Shown here one piece after another: positions 11,091 through 21,589 of a stretch of 64,000 nt of DNA. The stretch's first letter is position 1, and every line of letters starts with the position of its first letter. A program made the translations under genes and the position numbers. The DNA is from Heloderma charlesbogerti. Its lineage: Eukaryota; Chordata; Lepidosauria; Squamata; Helodermatidae. The notes under the pieces were generated by a model that was not told where the DNA came from, did no database searches, and worked only from the letters and a program-made list of their open reading frames with translations. The stretch is from contig JANEZZ010001953.1 in NCBI GenBank assembly GCA_026122225.1, positions 124,001-188,000 on the forward strand. The letters are read 5' to 3'.

Positions 11091-11530
11091 TAGGGGTGGA
11101 CGAAAGTCACTTACCTGTCGTCGAAGCTTGTTCGTGGTGGGGGGGAGGCGCTTCGCTGCTCCCCCCAGCGAAGTTCAGGCCGGGGGGGGGAGGCTTCCCA
11201 CCTCGCCCCGGCCGAAATTCAGGCCGGGGAGGAGGCTTCCCGCCTCGCCCGGCTGCGAAATCGAAAGTTGTTTTTTTTTTTAAACACCCCCGTGATAGGC
11301 TACGTGACGATTAACGTAGCCTATCACGGCTAGATTTGTAAAGTCAGCCGTGATAGGCTACGTTAATCGTCACGTAGCCTATCACGGGTGACTTTAAAAA
11401 AAAAAATAAAAAAGCGCGTACGCTAATGGCGGCCCCCATAGGGAGCCGCCATTCACATTCCTTATTTGGTCGCTGTAGTCTACGTAAAGATTTACGTAGA
11501 CTACGGCGAAAATAAGGGCAACGCAAATAG
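11091..11530 (-). mobile_element. Half copy of the hairpin hAT-type element
   Basis: Starts TAGGGGTGGACGAAAGTCACTTACC, which matches the reverse complement of the right end of the element at 19986-20868. It then repeats that element's interior in order: GAAATTCAGGCCGG tandem units, GTGATAGGCTACGT stems, an A tract, and the central TACGTAAAGATTTACGTA palindrome (about 11482-11499). It runs out shortly after the centre, so the second half is missing. Orientation is opposite to the 20-kb copy. Confidence 0.7.
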
Positions 11531-13897
11531 CCTCCTTTTTTCATTTTTCTGCAGTATTTCGTTTATCAGACTGGGCCATTTGACTTCATGGCTTGTCACC
11601 TGATTGATCTTGCATTTACCTCAGTTTTTGTTTTTTTTGTTTTTTTGTTTTTACTGTGCCTTAGATTGAACTCTGTAGCACTTTAGAACTAACCAGTGAT
11701 TGCTCCCAGGTGGAAGGGAAACAGCCCTGAGGAGAGGTCTTGGGAATCAATAGGAAAGAGTACTTGAATTTGCATAATGTCTGCTTCATTCCTTTGGTAT
11801 CATGGCTTTAAGAGTGTAAGCCATTAAAAAAACCCTATCACCTGCCTACTTTGGCAGAAAGGTGGTATATCTATAAATAATACTCCACTCTCCTGCCTTT
11901 GTTACCTCAGCCACTGCCAAAATTTAATAGCAAGCTCCATGGGTCATCACACAGCATCAACTTGAAGCCAATTGGGGTGAGAGCAATCCTGCCTGCTGCC
12001 TTCACTCAAGGCACTACTGGGAAATAAAAATGGGGCCTGCTGGGACTCCTGGGAGCAACCATCACTGCCTCCTGCACCAAGACTAAACACAGCAGTGGTG
12101 AAAAAGGTGATGCAAGGGTTGGGGAGAGCAAGTTTGTGAAAAAGCTGGAAAGCAATTTGGCTCAGCATGATCGGGCAGCAGCAACACACGAGCAGTCCTA
12201 TGGTTAGCAACAGAAAATGTATTCAGGGAAACTTTCCCCTCATTCCGCTGACCAAAGCAGGCCCTGGCAAGGTGATCTGATGCAAGGTGCTGCATTTTTA
12301 ACTTGACAGAGATGCCTGTATTTATACCCACCAGGCATCCTTTTCGTGGTCTCTGGGATCCTGCTGTCAGAATAGGAAGTGTAGGCAGAGGATGCTTTTT
12401 TTTCCTCTTTTTTTTTAAATGAGGCCTCAGAGAAAGATATCAGTTTAGAAATCTGTTGCAGAAGGGAGGAGGTGGATTAATCCAGCACGCTCACCAGCCT
12501 GAGGGAGATTCTGATTTCTCTGGCAAGTTCAATGTCAGCCCAGTGCTGAAATAAGTAAAAAACAATACCTTACTAAACAGCAAAAAGAAACAAGAAAGGT
12601 GAGTGCACTTGCATTAGCTTCCTTCATTGTAGTTGTGTCACTGTATTTTTTCTGTTCCGTACTGATTTTATCCTGATGTGTGTTGACTTCAATCCTGCAT
12701 TTCTTTCAAATTCCATTTGATTTATTGCAGAGAAGAAAACTAGCCGATGGTTAATAGCAGGAATGCAATATAATACAGAAAGAAATGTGTATAATACCAA
12801 CATAGATTTACATATTGAAAATGTAAAATGGAAGATGGACAGCACTGTACATTTTAAAATGGATATTGCAAAATATTGGACATTTTAGCTACCTGAAAAG
12901 AATGTCAGTCTAAAAAAGGCTGCATTTCATGGATTGGGTAAACATATAACTTCTAAAGCAGGCACATAAAGACAGAAAGAAGTATAAAAGCAAAACTAGA
13001 AGCATACATACTTGAGTCCAGGGGTTTTGTTCATTTAATTTTTTCATGAGCCTCTCACTAGCACAGCCAGGGGAATGTCATTCCAAAGGCAGAATCATGT
13101 ATGTGTTTCTCTTTTAATCCTTAAAATCTTGGGGTTAATTTGCCCCCTGTCTGGAATATAAAGAATGATCAAATGCCTTTGGGCTGGTTCACACATGCAT
13201 GTGGATCTCTTCTTGACTACTCAGCATGATGACTGCTGCTGAATTTCTGAACTACTGATAAAATGACTAAGTGAACAAATTATGTAAATGCCAAAGAAAG
13301 CAGCTAGTGTGGAAGCCATCCATCACACCACCCTTCAATATGAACCAGGATGTCCAGTAATTGGGGCAGGGGGTTGTGGACTTGCCAGAATTCCACCCCC
13401 ACCCCCGTCTACTACCTGGCAACAGTCTCAGTTTAGTTAGCTCTAGTTGTGATAGCCATATTTTGAGTTGATTTTTCCCTCTTTGATTTGGTTATGATGT
13501 ATCTTATTTCTAAGTGTTATTTTTCCTTGAATGTCATGCCTGTTGTCCCATTCTGGATAATGTGTCCTCTGAATGTGGGACATCGTGTCCTCTGAATGTG
13601 GGACATCAAGCACTCAGAAACATAGGTATTCCATCTCATCCACATTGACGTTGACGGATGGGAAAACAAATGTTTCCTTGCCCAACAGATGAGATGACTG
13701 GTTCCCATTGAGTAGATGTGCTGTAATTTTCTGTTAGTTGGTTTTATTATTACTATACTGTTTTCAGTGCTCTTTCACCCTTTTACCTAATGAATGAAAT
13801 GCCTCATTCACAAGGAACATCATTCAGCATTCGCTCCTTATTTATCAACAATGTTTGTATACCACTTCTCATTTGAAACAAATCCTGAAGCAGTTTC
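11531..13897. other. Intergenic stretch, nothing assignable
   Basis: AT-rich single-copy-looking sequence. The only clear structure is a 23-bp direct tandem duplication GTGTCCTCTGAATGTGGGAC (plus ATC) around 13562-13609. No exon of a neighbouring gene was recognised. Confidence 0.4.
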
Positions 13898-14300
13898 CTC
13901 ATACCTCCAGAATGTTAATAAATTTTTTATTTATTTTTCAAAAGAAATTACAACCCCCCCCACATTCTTATTAATTCAAAATCCCTCCCCAATCCCTCCC
14001 CCAGCTCAAACAGTTTCAGGATTCCTCTTCTCCCCTCCTTTATTTTCTTTGTTCCAGGGTAATATATTAATTCATCCTATTTCATTCCTTTATTATCTTT
14101 TTCTTTTCATGAGTCCCATAGATTTCTATAAGCTTCTATCAAAGTTGTTCCATTCAAGTTTTTTCATAAAATCTATACATTTTTTCCCAATCCTGCTTGA
14201 AGGTGTCTCTTTTCTTTATTCCTCTGTGCACTATTAGCTTCTGTGTCAACTTTTCATTTATTGCTATGTCCCAGAGTTCTTTTTCTCATACCTCCAGAAT
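13898..14300 (-). mobile_element. 5'-truncated L1 3' end with 16-bp TSD
   Basis: The insert (13914-14284) is flanked by perfect 16-bp repeats CTCATACCTCCAGAAT (13898-13913 and 14285-14300). Read on the minus strand it encodes an L1 ORF2 C-terminal scrap (KRDTFKQDWEKMYRFY) and ends in an A-rich tail, which appears as a T-rich start on the plus strand. This is a textbook L1 insertion. Confidence 0.8.
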
Positions 14301-14379
14301 TGCAGACTCAATATTAACAGATAACAATGACGTAATGATGGCAGTAAAGTTTAACTAACAGTAAAGTTAGTCACCTCGG

Positions 14380-15255
14380 TTAATGAACAAACAACAGTGG
14401 AGTGGAGAGAACCAGTGGGATACGGTCATCTCTGAATATAAACTTCATAGGAAGGACAGGGAAGGGCATACTGAGGGAGGTGTTGCCCTGAACATCAAAG
14501 ACAGCATAGTGTCGAGCGGGCTAGAACACCTAAAAGGGGTAGTCTCTTCCACAGAAGCTCTGTGGGTGACAATACCAGGCTCCAAAACTAATGTAGTACT
14601 GGGAACATGCTATTGTCCCCCAGACCAGAATGCTCAGAGTGACCTTGAGATGGATACTGTAGAGCTGGAAAAAGTGCAGAAAAGGGTAACTAAAATGATC
14701 AATGGCCTGGAGCATCTCCCCTAAGAGACAAGGTTACAACAGCTGGGACTGTTTAGCTTGGAAAAAAGTAGGGTAAGGGGAGACATGATAGAGGTCTACA
14801 AAATTATGCGTGGTGTGGAGAATGCAGATAGGGAGACATTTTTCCCCCTCTCTCAAAATACTAGACTCCAGGGTCATCCTGTGAAGCTGATTGATGGGAG
14901 ATTCAGGACAGATAAAAGGACGTACTTCTTCACACAGCGCATAAACTATGGAATTTGCTACCACAGGATGCAGTGATGGCCATCAATTTGGATGGCTTTA
15001 AAAGCGGGGTTGGAGAAATTCCTGGAGGAAAAGGCTATCAATGGCTACTAGTCTTGATGGCTATGTGCTACCTCCAGTACCAGAGGCAGTGAGCCTATGT
15101 ACACCAGTTGCTGGGCAACATGGGTGGGAGGTGCTGTTGCACTCATGCCCTGCTTGTGGGTTCCTGGTCGACAGCTGGTTGGCCACTGTGTGAACGGAAC
15201 GCTGGACTAGATGGACCCTTGGTCTGATCCAGCATGGCTCTTCCTATGTTCCTAA
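14380..15255 (+). mobile_element. CR1/L3-like LINE, internally deleted
   Basis: The 5' part encodes an endonuclease segment (GENQWDTVISEYKLHRKDREG, GGVALNIKDSI). It jumps to the RT C terminus (LEKVQKRVTKMINGLE, SRVRGDMIEVYKIMRG, RFRTDKRTYFFTQR) and to the 3' UTR motif TGGACTAGATGGACC, ending with a CTATGTTC-type terminus. Several frame breaks show it is dead. It sits directly upstream of the GPCR gene. A longer relative is at 35480-38105. Confidence 0.75.
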
Positions 15256-15280
15256 CAGTATCTTACTACTTCTTTCCCCC

Positions 15281-15345
15281 CTTTTCACAGAATTAGATTT
15301 GCTTTCACTCTCATATTTCCTCTGCTTTAAGCCTTAGTAGTGAAG
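15281..15345 (+). promoter_or_regulatory. Candidate splice acceptor and 5' UTR of the GPCR gene
   Basis: A strong polypyrimidine tract ending CTTTTCACAG at 15290 lies 55 bp before the GPCR start codon. The in-frame stop TAA at 15328-15330 closes the frame upstream of the ATG. This suggests that coding exon 1 is preceded by at least one non-coding exon. It is inferred from sequence only. Confidence 0.4.
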
Positions 15346-15623
15346 ATGACAGTGGATATGAATATATCTTTGGTGTTCAATGTCTGTTCAGCAACCTTGT
15401 CCTTGGTAAAAGGAGGCAGGAACCAGACAGAAGCAGGGATTGGATTCCAGGAGGTGGCAGTTGGACTGGTACTCACATTTATAGACTTAGTGACCCTTCT
15501 GGGAAATACAGTGGTGTTTATCTGCCCTTTGATGGAGAAGAGGCTCCGGACCATCACCTATATGTTTATCATGTCCTTAGCGATGGCAGATCTTCTTGTG
15601 GCTTGTCTGGTGATGCCATTTAG
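15346..15623 (+). CDS. GPCR coding exon 1 (N terminus, TM1, TM2)
   Basis: Starts at ATG 15346 (A at -3; the preceding in-frame GTG is not a plausible start) and ends ...ATGCCATTTAG before donor GTAAGG at 15624. It encodes residues 1-92 plus two bases: a short extracellular tail with two N-glycosylation sequons, TM1 with LLGNTVV and TM2 with SLAMADLLVA. An alternative start at the next in-frame ATG (15358) would remove four residues. Confidence 0.88.
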
Positions 15624-18389
15624 GTAAGGAATCTGCTAAAGGTGAGCAGCTTCCTGTGGTGTACATTTGTTATGTTCAATCAAAAACTAGTCACTATTGC
15701 TATTGCTACTCTATAGAAAGGTATAACCTATGCCAATGACATAAAAAGCAGGAAATACAGATTTGTAAGAAAGCAGCTGTTAACACCTTGCAGCTGGGCA
15801 TGGGATGGTTTGGGCATATCCTAGTGGACACGGGATGGGATGGTTTGGGCATATCCTGCATTCATGTAGGGCAACAAAAGGTCCAGCCAGCACCCGTGTG
15901 CCATAATGCATGCCCCAAAATATTCTGCAGTATGCAGACAAATCAAGGTGGAATCTGTTCCTTCAAGGTAGAAGGCTTGACAAGTATTGCCTTAAAAAGA
16001 GCAACTCAATATTTAGCTAATTGGAAAACATGATAAATTGGGTGTAACAGCATGCTGGAAGACTGGATTGGCTCTAGAACAGTGCCATTGGAAAATGCTG
16101 GTGCCAGTACTATTAGCTTGGATCCAGACTGAGTCATCCTTAAGAGCAGACTCACTGCAATCAATGGGACTTATCTACAGATGAACTTATCTATGGATGA
16201 ACTGGGATCCAAACATGGGGGGCGGGGGGGAATCGGTCTTCTAGCTAAGTTGCATATTTTGATCTCTTCTTTCAGTATCGTTTATGAAGTGACGGGCATG
16301 TGGCTGTTTGGGAGAGAGTTCTGCAAAGTCTGGATCTCATTTGATGTCATGTTTTGCACCGCCTCTATTGTCACCTTGTGTTTTATCAGCCTTGACAGAT
16401 ACTGTTCTGTAGTAACCCCCTATTATTATTCTAAGAGGATGTCATGGCAAAGGTAAGTGTAGTTTGTCTTCTTGTTGGAGCATTGCCCTGGCAGCCTATT
16501 CACAGACCTTCCATTATAAAATCTGTTTTGGGGGTTTGAAACTTAATTCACAGACATAGTAATCTCACTGTTACTTTTGCAGCACAAAAGGATGCAAGAA
16601 GCTAAGAGCTATTTCATTAATATCTTTCAGCCTAAGTGCTGGAGCAGGCAGCATTCTTGCATTTGAAAGTGAATAGAATACAATTTACTTTCACCACCAG
16701 CATACTACGGTAGCTGGTATAGCCCTTCAGTTATTACGTTAAAACTGAAATATGGCTAAGAAATGGGCTGCAGGTCACAATGAATGGGTACAAAAGCTTC
16801 AAAATCTTATAAAAACGTGAATCCTAATGCCAGAGTAGTGGGGCCAAGAGACTTTCCTGGGTTGCAGGTCATTTGTTCTTCAAATTTAACTTCTGCCAAG
16901 AAATCAGTAGATGGCTTTAGACAACCAACTAAGCCTTGCTCTCCTATCTGCAATATATGGATAATAGTATTTATCAGTTGTAATAGAAACTTCACTAAGG
17001 GTACCTCTAGTTGAGGTTTGTATTGTAAATATCCTTGCCTCATTCATGAAATTTTACAGGGGATCCAGACATCATCTTCCACTTGTAACCATCGTGTTTC
17101 CCAATGCTTCTTCCATTTTTTCCCCCTTACTATAAAATGTCCAATAACAAGGGAAAGACAGAATAGCTGCACAGTGCCTTTTGGGTTAGGTCCAGATTTA
17201 GCTGTGTGCAACTGGGCTGGTGGAACCTGTTCTCCCCTTAGCAGCCCCCTGAATATCTGGGCTGTTCTCCCCTCAACAGCCCCATGAAAATGCTACAAAG
17301 AGGGTTGGGGGACCCTGATGAATGGGGTGAGCTGTGGTTTGGGGAGGAGGGGGATCCCCCCAAATTGGGCAGAGGCAGTGGAGCTCTTCTGTCAACAGAA
17401 GGCAGCTCCTGGATCCAACTATTTAATTGGTAGTACTAGGAGCCATCTGTCTGGAAGCACACTCGGATAATGCCAAACCTAATTATAAACATATTCTTTT
17501 TGGTAATCTAATCAGTTCTGGAACACACAAATAGACCTAGGGCTGAAGCATAAATCCAAAAATGTTTAGTTGCGAGCACCCACCCCTGATCTCTACCTGT
17601 CTTCCATCTGAGGTATGATCAAAATGCATCTGGCACATCTTCAGCACCTTCACACAAGTTATAGCAAGTGGGTCACAAAAACAGGTGTCCCAGTATTCAT
17701 CTCCTTTCATTCACAGGTGTATCATAATGACCTGCATTGTCTGGGTATATTCCTCCCTGATCTCCTTTCTACCTGTCATGAAAGGCTGGAATGAGATACC
17801 TGGCATAGATTTTGATGCCAGCAAAGAATGCATCTTTGTAACCAACTGGATTTTTGCCATTATAGCTTCAGCCCTGGCATTTTTCATCCCCTTCACAGTC
17901 ATGTGCAGCATGTACTTCTTCATCTATCGTGCATCGCGGCTCAAATCCTCTCGGGTTGCTTCTCAGGCTCTTGACCTTCACTACCACCCACACAGCAAAC
18001 GGCAGAACAACCTGCAGCTGGAGAACAAGGCCACTCGCACAATAAGCATCCTCATTTCTGTCTTCATATTGTGTTGGCTGCCATATTTCGTCTTCAATGT
18101 ATGGCTGGCCACCAAAGGTGCTAATTCTACCAGCAAAGTTTTGGTCGACACTTTCAAGATCATCACATGGCTAGGTTACTGCAATTCTACAATCAACCCT
18201 ATGCTCTATGCTTTCCTCAATCGTGACTTCCAACGAGCGCTGAAGAAACTGCTTGCTTGCAGGCACAGGTCTCAGGTGGACATGTGTGAGGACATAGTTT
18301 CAATTGCCACTTTTACAAAGACTGCTCAAGACCCCAGAGTACAATGTGAAAGAACAACTATCTTCTGCACCTCTGAAGAGCAAACATAA
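15346..18389 (+). CDS. Aminergic class A GPCR, 5-HT4/H2-like (three exons, 375 aa)
   Basis: Joining 15346-15623, 16276-16452 and 17717-18389 gives 1128 nt: 375 residues plus TAA, with GT-AG introns that both interrupt a codon after its second base. Predicted: a plasma-membrane receptor with seven transmembrane helices. N6-I-S and N26-Q-T are N-glycosylation sequons. N54 (1.50), D82 (2.50), C109 paired with C190 of the second loop, the amine-binding D116 (3.32), D133-R-Y, W161, P210, C271-W-L-P, W303 and Y306 of helix 7, and N312-P-x-x-Y316 are all present; C333 is a possible palmitoylation site. The second-loop region SFLPVMKGWN resembles 5-HT4, and the intron after VMPF also fits HTR4 as I recall it. 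H2 receptor and invertebrate beta-octopamine receptors are the next best matches. The ligand is unknown. It is not a typical TAAR. It looks intact and functional, and is tail-to-tail with EIF2AK3. Confidence 0.9.
16276..16452 (+). CDS. GPCR coding exon 2 (loop 1, TM3, DRY)
   Basis: The acceptor TTCTTTCAG ends at 16275 and the donor GTAAGT begins at 16453. It encodes residues 93-151: W102 of the first extracellular loop, C109, the amine-anchoring Asp in SFDVMFCTAS, and LDRYCSV. The exon is in phase with both neighbours. The intron before it (15624-16275) contains a tandem duplication of GGGATGGTTTGGGCATATCC (around 15800-15860) and a decayed repeat near 16110-16200. Confidence 0.9.
17717..18389 (+). 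CDS. GPCR coding exon 3 (TM4 to C terminus)
   Basis: The acceptor TCATTCACAG ends at 17716; the stop TAA is 18387-18389. It encodes residues 152-375: TM4 (CIVWVYSSLISFLP), loop 2 with C190, TM5 with P210, a basic third loop, TM6 with CWLPYF, TM7 with TINPMLY, helix 8 (RDFQRALKKLL) and a Cys/Thr-rich tail. In TM5 the amine-contact positions read A204? no Ser at 5.46: counting from P210, residues 5.42/5.43/5.46 are A202/S203/A206, the same Ser-Ala pattern at 5.43/5.46 as 5-HT4 from memory. Confidence 0.92.
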
Positions 18390-18488
18390 ACATGAAAGGC
18401 ATGTTTGCAGTTCCTATGGCACCCCAGGCACTTCACATAAGCAGATAAAAACCAGATTCACTGAACACTTTCCCCATGCAGTATGGTT

Positions 18489-18494
18489 ATTAAA
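18489..18494 (+). terminator. Candidate poly(A) signal of the GPCR gene (ATTAAA)
   Basis: ATTAAA lies 100 bp after the stop codon and is followed by a T/G-rich stretch (about 18498-18520). It is the first plausible polyadenylation hexamer downstream of the gene. This is inference only. Confidence 0.35.
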
Positions 18495-19082
18495 TGCATG
18501 TTTTGATGTAGTTGTATTACAAGATACATGTATAGGGAAGATTTTCTAGCCAAATAGCTAGAATATGCAAAGACGAGGCCATTGGTCATTTCTACAATAC
18601 CCAACCATTCTGATAGGTTATCTGTAACAGGAGATATTTCATGGTAACAGGGGTTTTACCTACAAATGAAGAGCACATGACCATTTCGGTACAGACCAAA
18701 CTAGAATGAAGTTATACATGTCTGTATGCATCTTCTGACATTTTGGGTGGTGGTGGTGAGAATAGCAATTTGGACAGGTGGCAATTTGGATATGGAGGGA
18801 AGAATAGGATCTCCCCCTGCACTGATTACACTACACAACTCTACCCCGCGGCTATTAGCCACAGAGAAGAAAGCATACATGCTACTATTTTGTGCTATGT
18901 TTTCCCCCCAGTGGCTAACAACAGTTTGTGTGCGTGTGGGAGTTGCATTGGGGAATTGGCACAGGGGACAAATGTTCATCCTCCTCCCCCTGATCCAAAT
19001 GTATTTGGTCCACTAACACTGACTGGCAGAAGCTTTGCAGGGTCTCAGGCAGAGGTGTTTCACATCAATTGCTGCATGATCC
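18495..19082. other. Intergenic stretch, nothing assignable
   Basis: No coding exon or known repeat was recognised. Confidence 0.35.
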
Positions 19083-19140
19083 TTGGAATACAGTGTACAG
19101 TTCTGGTTGCTGAACCTGAAAAGGATATGTAGAGCTGGGA
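19083..19140 (+). mobile_element. Short CR1-type LINE relic
   Basis: The frame LEYSVQFWLLNLKRI matches the conserved 'H-LEYC-VQFWAPHLKKD' region of CR1-type RT C termini seen in full at 190-260. Only about 60 bp are recognisable. Confidence 0.45.
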
Positions 19141-19149
19141 AAATGATCA

Positions 19150-19720
19150 GATCTGGCTTTCTATCATCCTCTGGCAATCTGGCACAGGACACAAGTAACA
19201 GCAAAACTCTTTATTGCAGAAGATCAGGTTACACAGACCAGCTTTCCAGAGCTCATGGCAAAACTTAAGTGTTTATAGATCAAATAGCCTAGCAGAGGCT
19301 ATTGGCACATTGCTTTGTTCAACAGAAAGCTCCAAGGCTAGAATTCACATGAAGTCAGAGTTCACTTCCAGCAGTAGATTTCAAGTCAGGATCTCAACAG
19401 TACAGGATTCACAAGAAGTTCAGGCAAGGAAGTATTTTGGGCAATTTAAGACGTTCCCAGCAAAGGCTCCTCTGTCTCTGTGCTGGCATAAACACAAGGG
19501 AGGGGCGGCTAGAGTCAAATGTTATCATTTGCATTTTTATAGATACTTCAAATTTTATCTGTTCCTCTATTCTTGATGTAAAATACCTAAAATCCTTATG
19601 TTATAAGGGCATGAACTTGTTAACTGAAGAGTTGAGACAGTTTAGCTTTTACAGTAAAGAATTGCTCCAGTTGATGTCTCTTCCCTCTCACAATTCCTTC
19701 CCTGCATCCTAGGTTGCAGG
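19150..19720 (-). mobile_element. LTR-like segment (low confidence)
   Basis: On the minus strand there is a single AATAAAGAGTTTTGCTG motif (around 19222-19206), followed by a TGTGTCC-type stretch, as in the R-U5 part of many LTRs. No TSD, primer binding site or internal retroviral coding sequence was found, so this could be coincidental. Confidence 0.25.
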
Positions 19721-19849
19721 TTTCACAGAACTGATGTTACAACTATAAAGGCTCTGCGTTGTCCCATCACAGAAGTGGCATCTGTACTGAAATATATTTT
19801 CAATAGGGCCTCTGGGATCATATGAAGAGTGGCTGTGTGTGTGTGTGTT

Positions 19850-19925
19850 GGGCCTTAAAGGTAAGTCCTGATGTTTGCCTGGAAATTTACTGGCAGCCAG
19901 CGCAGTTTGTGTAGAACACTTCCCT
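19850..19925. repeat. Scrap of a LINE-associated repeat shared with 23490-23570
   Basis: GCCTGGAAATTTACTGGCAG followed by CCAGCGCAGTTTGTG parallels GCCTGGAAATAGACTGACAG plus CCAATGCAGTTATTT at 23523-23557. The shared family is visible by eye. Confidence 0.45.
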
Positions 19926-19977
19926 ACTCCCCTTGAGGCATGCTCCAACATATTGAGTCTTCCAACAACACATCCCT

Positions 19978-20876
19978 GTCACAAGTAGGGATGGGGGAGA
20001 ATTTCTCCCCAAAACTTCAGGGGGCCGAGTGCCAACGCATTCGGTCCTCCGAAGGTTGTTCTGGGAGAAATTCTCCGCCCCCCTGCCCCACCCCCGGGAT
20101 GGGACTTACCTTTCACAAATGTCGCTCCCAGCGTCGGGTCCCGGCGTCGGTTCGGCAGGTCTTCATCAGGGGTGGCAGCCGGTCTTTCGACTGGCTGCCG
20201 CCGCCGCCATTACAAGAAAAGTAAAAAAAAACCCAACGCCCCTGTGATAGGCTACGTAACGATTAACGTAGCCTATCACGGCCAGATTTGCAAAGTCAGC
20301 CGTGATAGGCTACGTTAATCGTCACGTAGCCTATCACGGGTGACTTAAAAAAAAAAAAAAAAAAGCGCGTATGGCTAATGGCGGCCCCCATAGGGAGCCA
20401 CCATTCGCGTTCCTTATTTGGTCCCTGTAGTCTACGTAAATCTTTACGTAGACTACAGGGACCAAATAAGGAACGCGAATGGCGGCTCCATATGGGGGCC
20501 GCCATTTGCGTACGCACTTTTTTTTTTTTTTTTAAAGTCACCCGTGATAGGCTACGTGACGATTAACGTAGCCTATCATGGGTGACTTTGCAGATCTGGC
20601 CGTGATAGGCTACGTAAATCGTTACGTAGCCTATCAAGGGGCGTTTTTTTTTTTTTTAACTTTTGAAGTTCGCGGCTGGGGAGACGGGGCGCTTCTCCCC
20701 GGCCTGAATTTCGGCCGGGCGAGGCGGGAAGCCTCTCCCCCGGCCTGAATTTCGGCCGGGTGAGGCGGGAAGCCTCCCCCCCCGGCCTGAACTTCGGGGG
20801 GAGAAGCGAAGCACCCCCCACCGCGAAAAAAGCTGCGGGACAAGGTAAGTCCCTTTCGTACATCCCTAGTCACAAG
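19978..20876. mobile_element. Non-autonomous hAT-type element with giant internal hairpin
   Basis: The element proper is 19986-20868 (883 bp). It starts TAGGGATG, ends CATCCCTA, and is flanked by perfect 8-bp duplications GTCACAAG (19978-19985 and 20869-20876), which indicates the hAT superfamily. About 410 bp of the interior (about 20236-20646) form one imperfect palindrome centred at 20441-20442, carrying four copies of a GTGATAGGCTACGT...CCTATCAC stem that is itself palindromic. The right arm also holds tandem GC-rich units (about 20695-20790) built on CGGCCTGAATTTCGGCCGGG. There is no transposase. A half copy lies at 11091-11530 and a detached end at 7373-7398. Confidence 0.85.
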
Positions 20877-21589
20877 TATTGCAACCTATCACATTGCTTG
20901 GGCAGCACCCCCTCCTTATAGCCTTGGAACCCTTCACCCTTGCTTTCCCCCAATCAATGTTATCGCTATATTGCCACTGTTTCTCAATTGCTACCTCATA
21001 TATTGTTTCCAGTTTAAATGGACATTTAGATGAGTAGGTAGGGAGCAGATAGATGAACAAAAACAGAGTACAGCCTGTCTCCAACCCCCTGCCCCCGCAA
21101 CCCTCACTTGTCATCTGCCTACAGCTCCAAAGGGAAAAGTGCAGTACATTTTGGGAATCAGTGGTTGAGAGTTAACCACAAGATGAAGACTTTTCCATTC
21201 AGACCCTCCGTTTTAATGGATAGATTTCCTTTCATGTGGCATTCAACAGACATCATATGCATTATACTTAGTACACAGCAGCAAAAAACAGAATATATTA
21301 GCTGGTATACAAAGGGCCATATGTGCACTGGGATTTTTTCAGCCCTCCTTCCCACTGCGTTCCTTTGTGTCTACCCAGAAGCTACTCCTAAGGGGCGGAG
21401 GACTTTGCACAAGCTGTGTGCCATGTGATGATGGGGATACGACCTGTGTGTACATTTCTGTGTATGGGGGAAATCGGTAATCCCCCCCCCCCCACTCATC
21501 CAGAAGTATGGCTCTTTGGATCTCAGGCACTGAGAGAGAGCTAAACTAAAGCTGTTATGCAGTTTATAACTTTAAGAAAGAACCACCAC
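20877..21589. other. Intergenic gap between the GPCR side and the EIF2AK3 3' end
   Basis: No gene was recognised. There is a C homopolymer at about 21481-21494. Single-copy-looking sequence. Confidence 0.35.

Noticed and set aside
1..15300. FOXI3 or another expected EIF2AK3 neighbour
   Set aside because: FOXI3 flanks EIF2AK3 in mammals, but no forkhead-like coding sequence was found in any frame here.
15346..18389. Calling the receptor a trace amine-associated receptor or the HRH2 orthologue
   Set aside because: TAARs and HRH2 have an uninterrupted 7TM coding region as I recall, and the helix 7 and tail sequence here lack the TAAR signature. Loop 2 and intron position fit 5-HT4 better, but a tree is needed, so no symbol was given.
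20236..20646. CRISPR-like or regulatory repeat array
   Set aside because: The repeated GTGATAGGCTACGT stems are arms of one transposon palindrome with no spacers of regular length, in a vertebrate genome.
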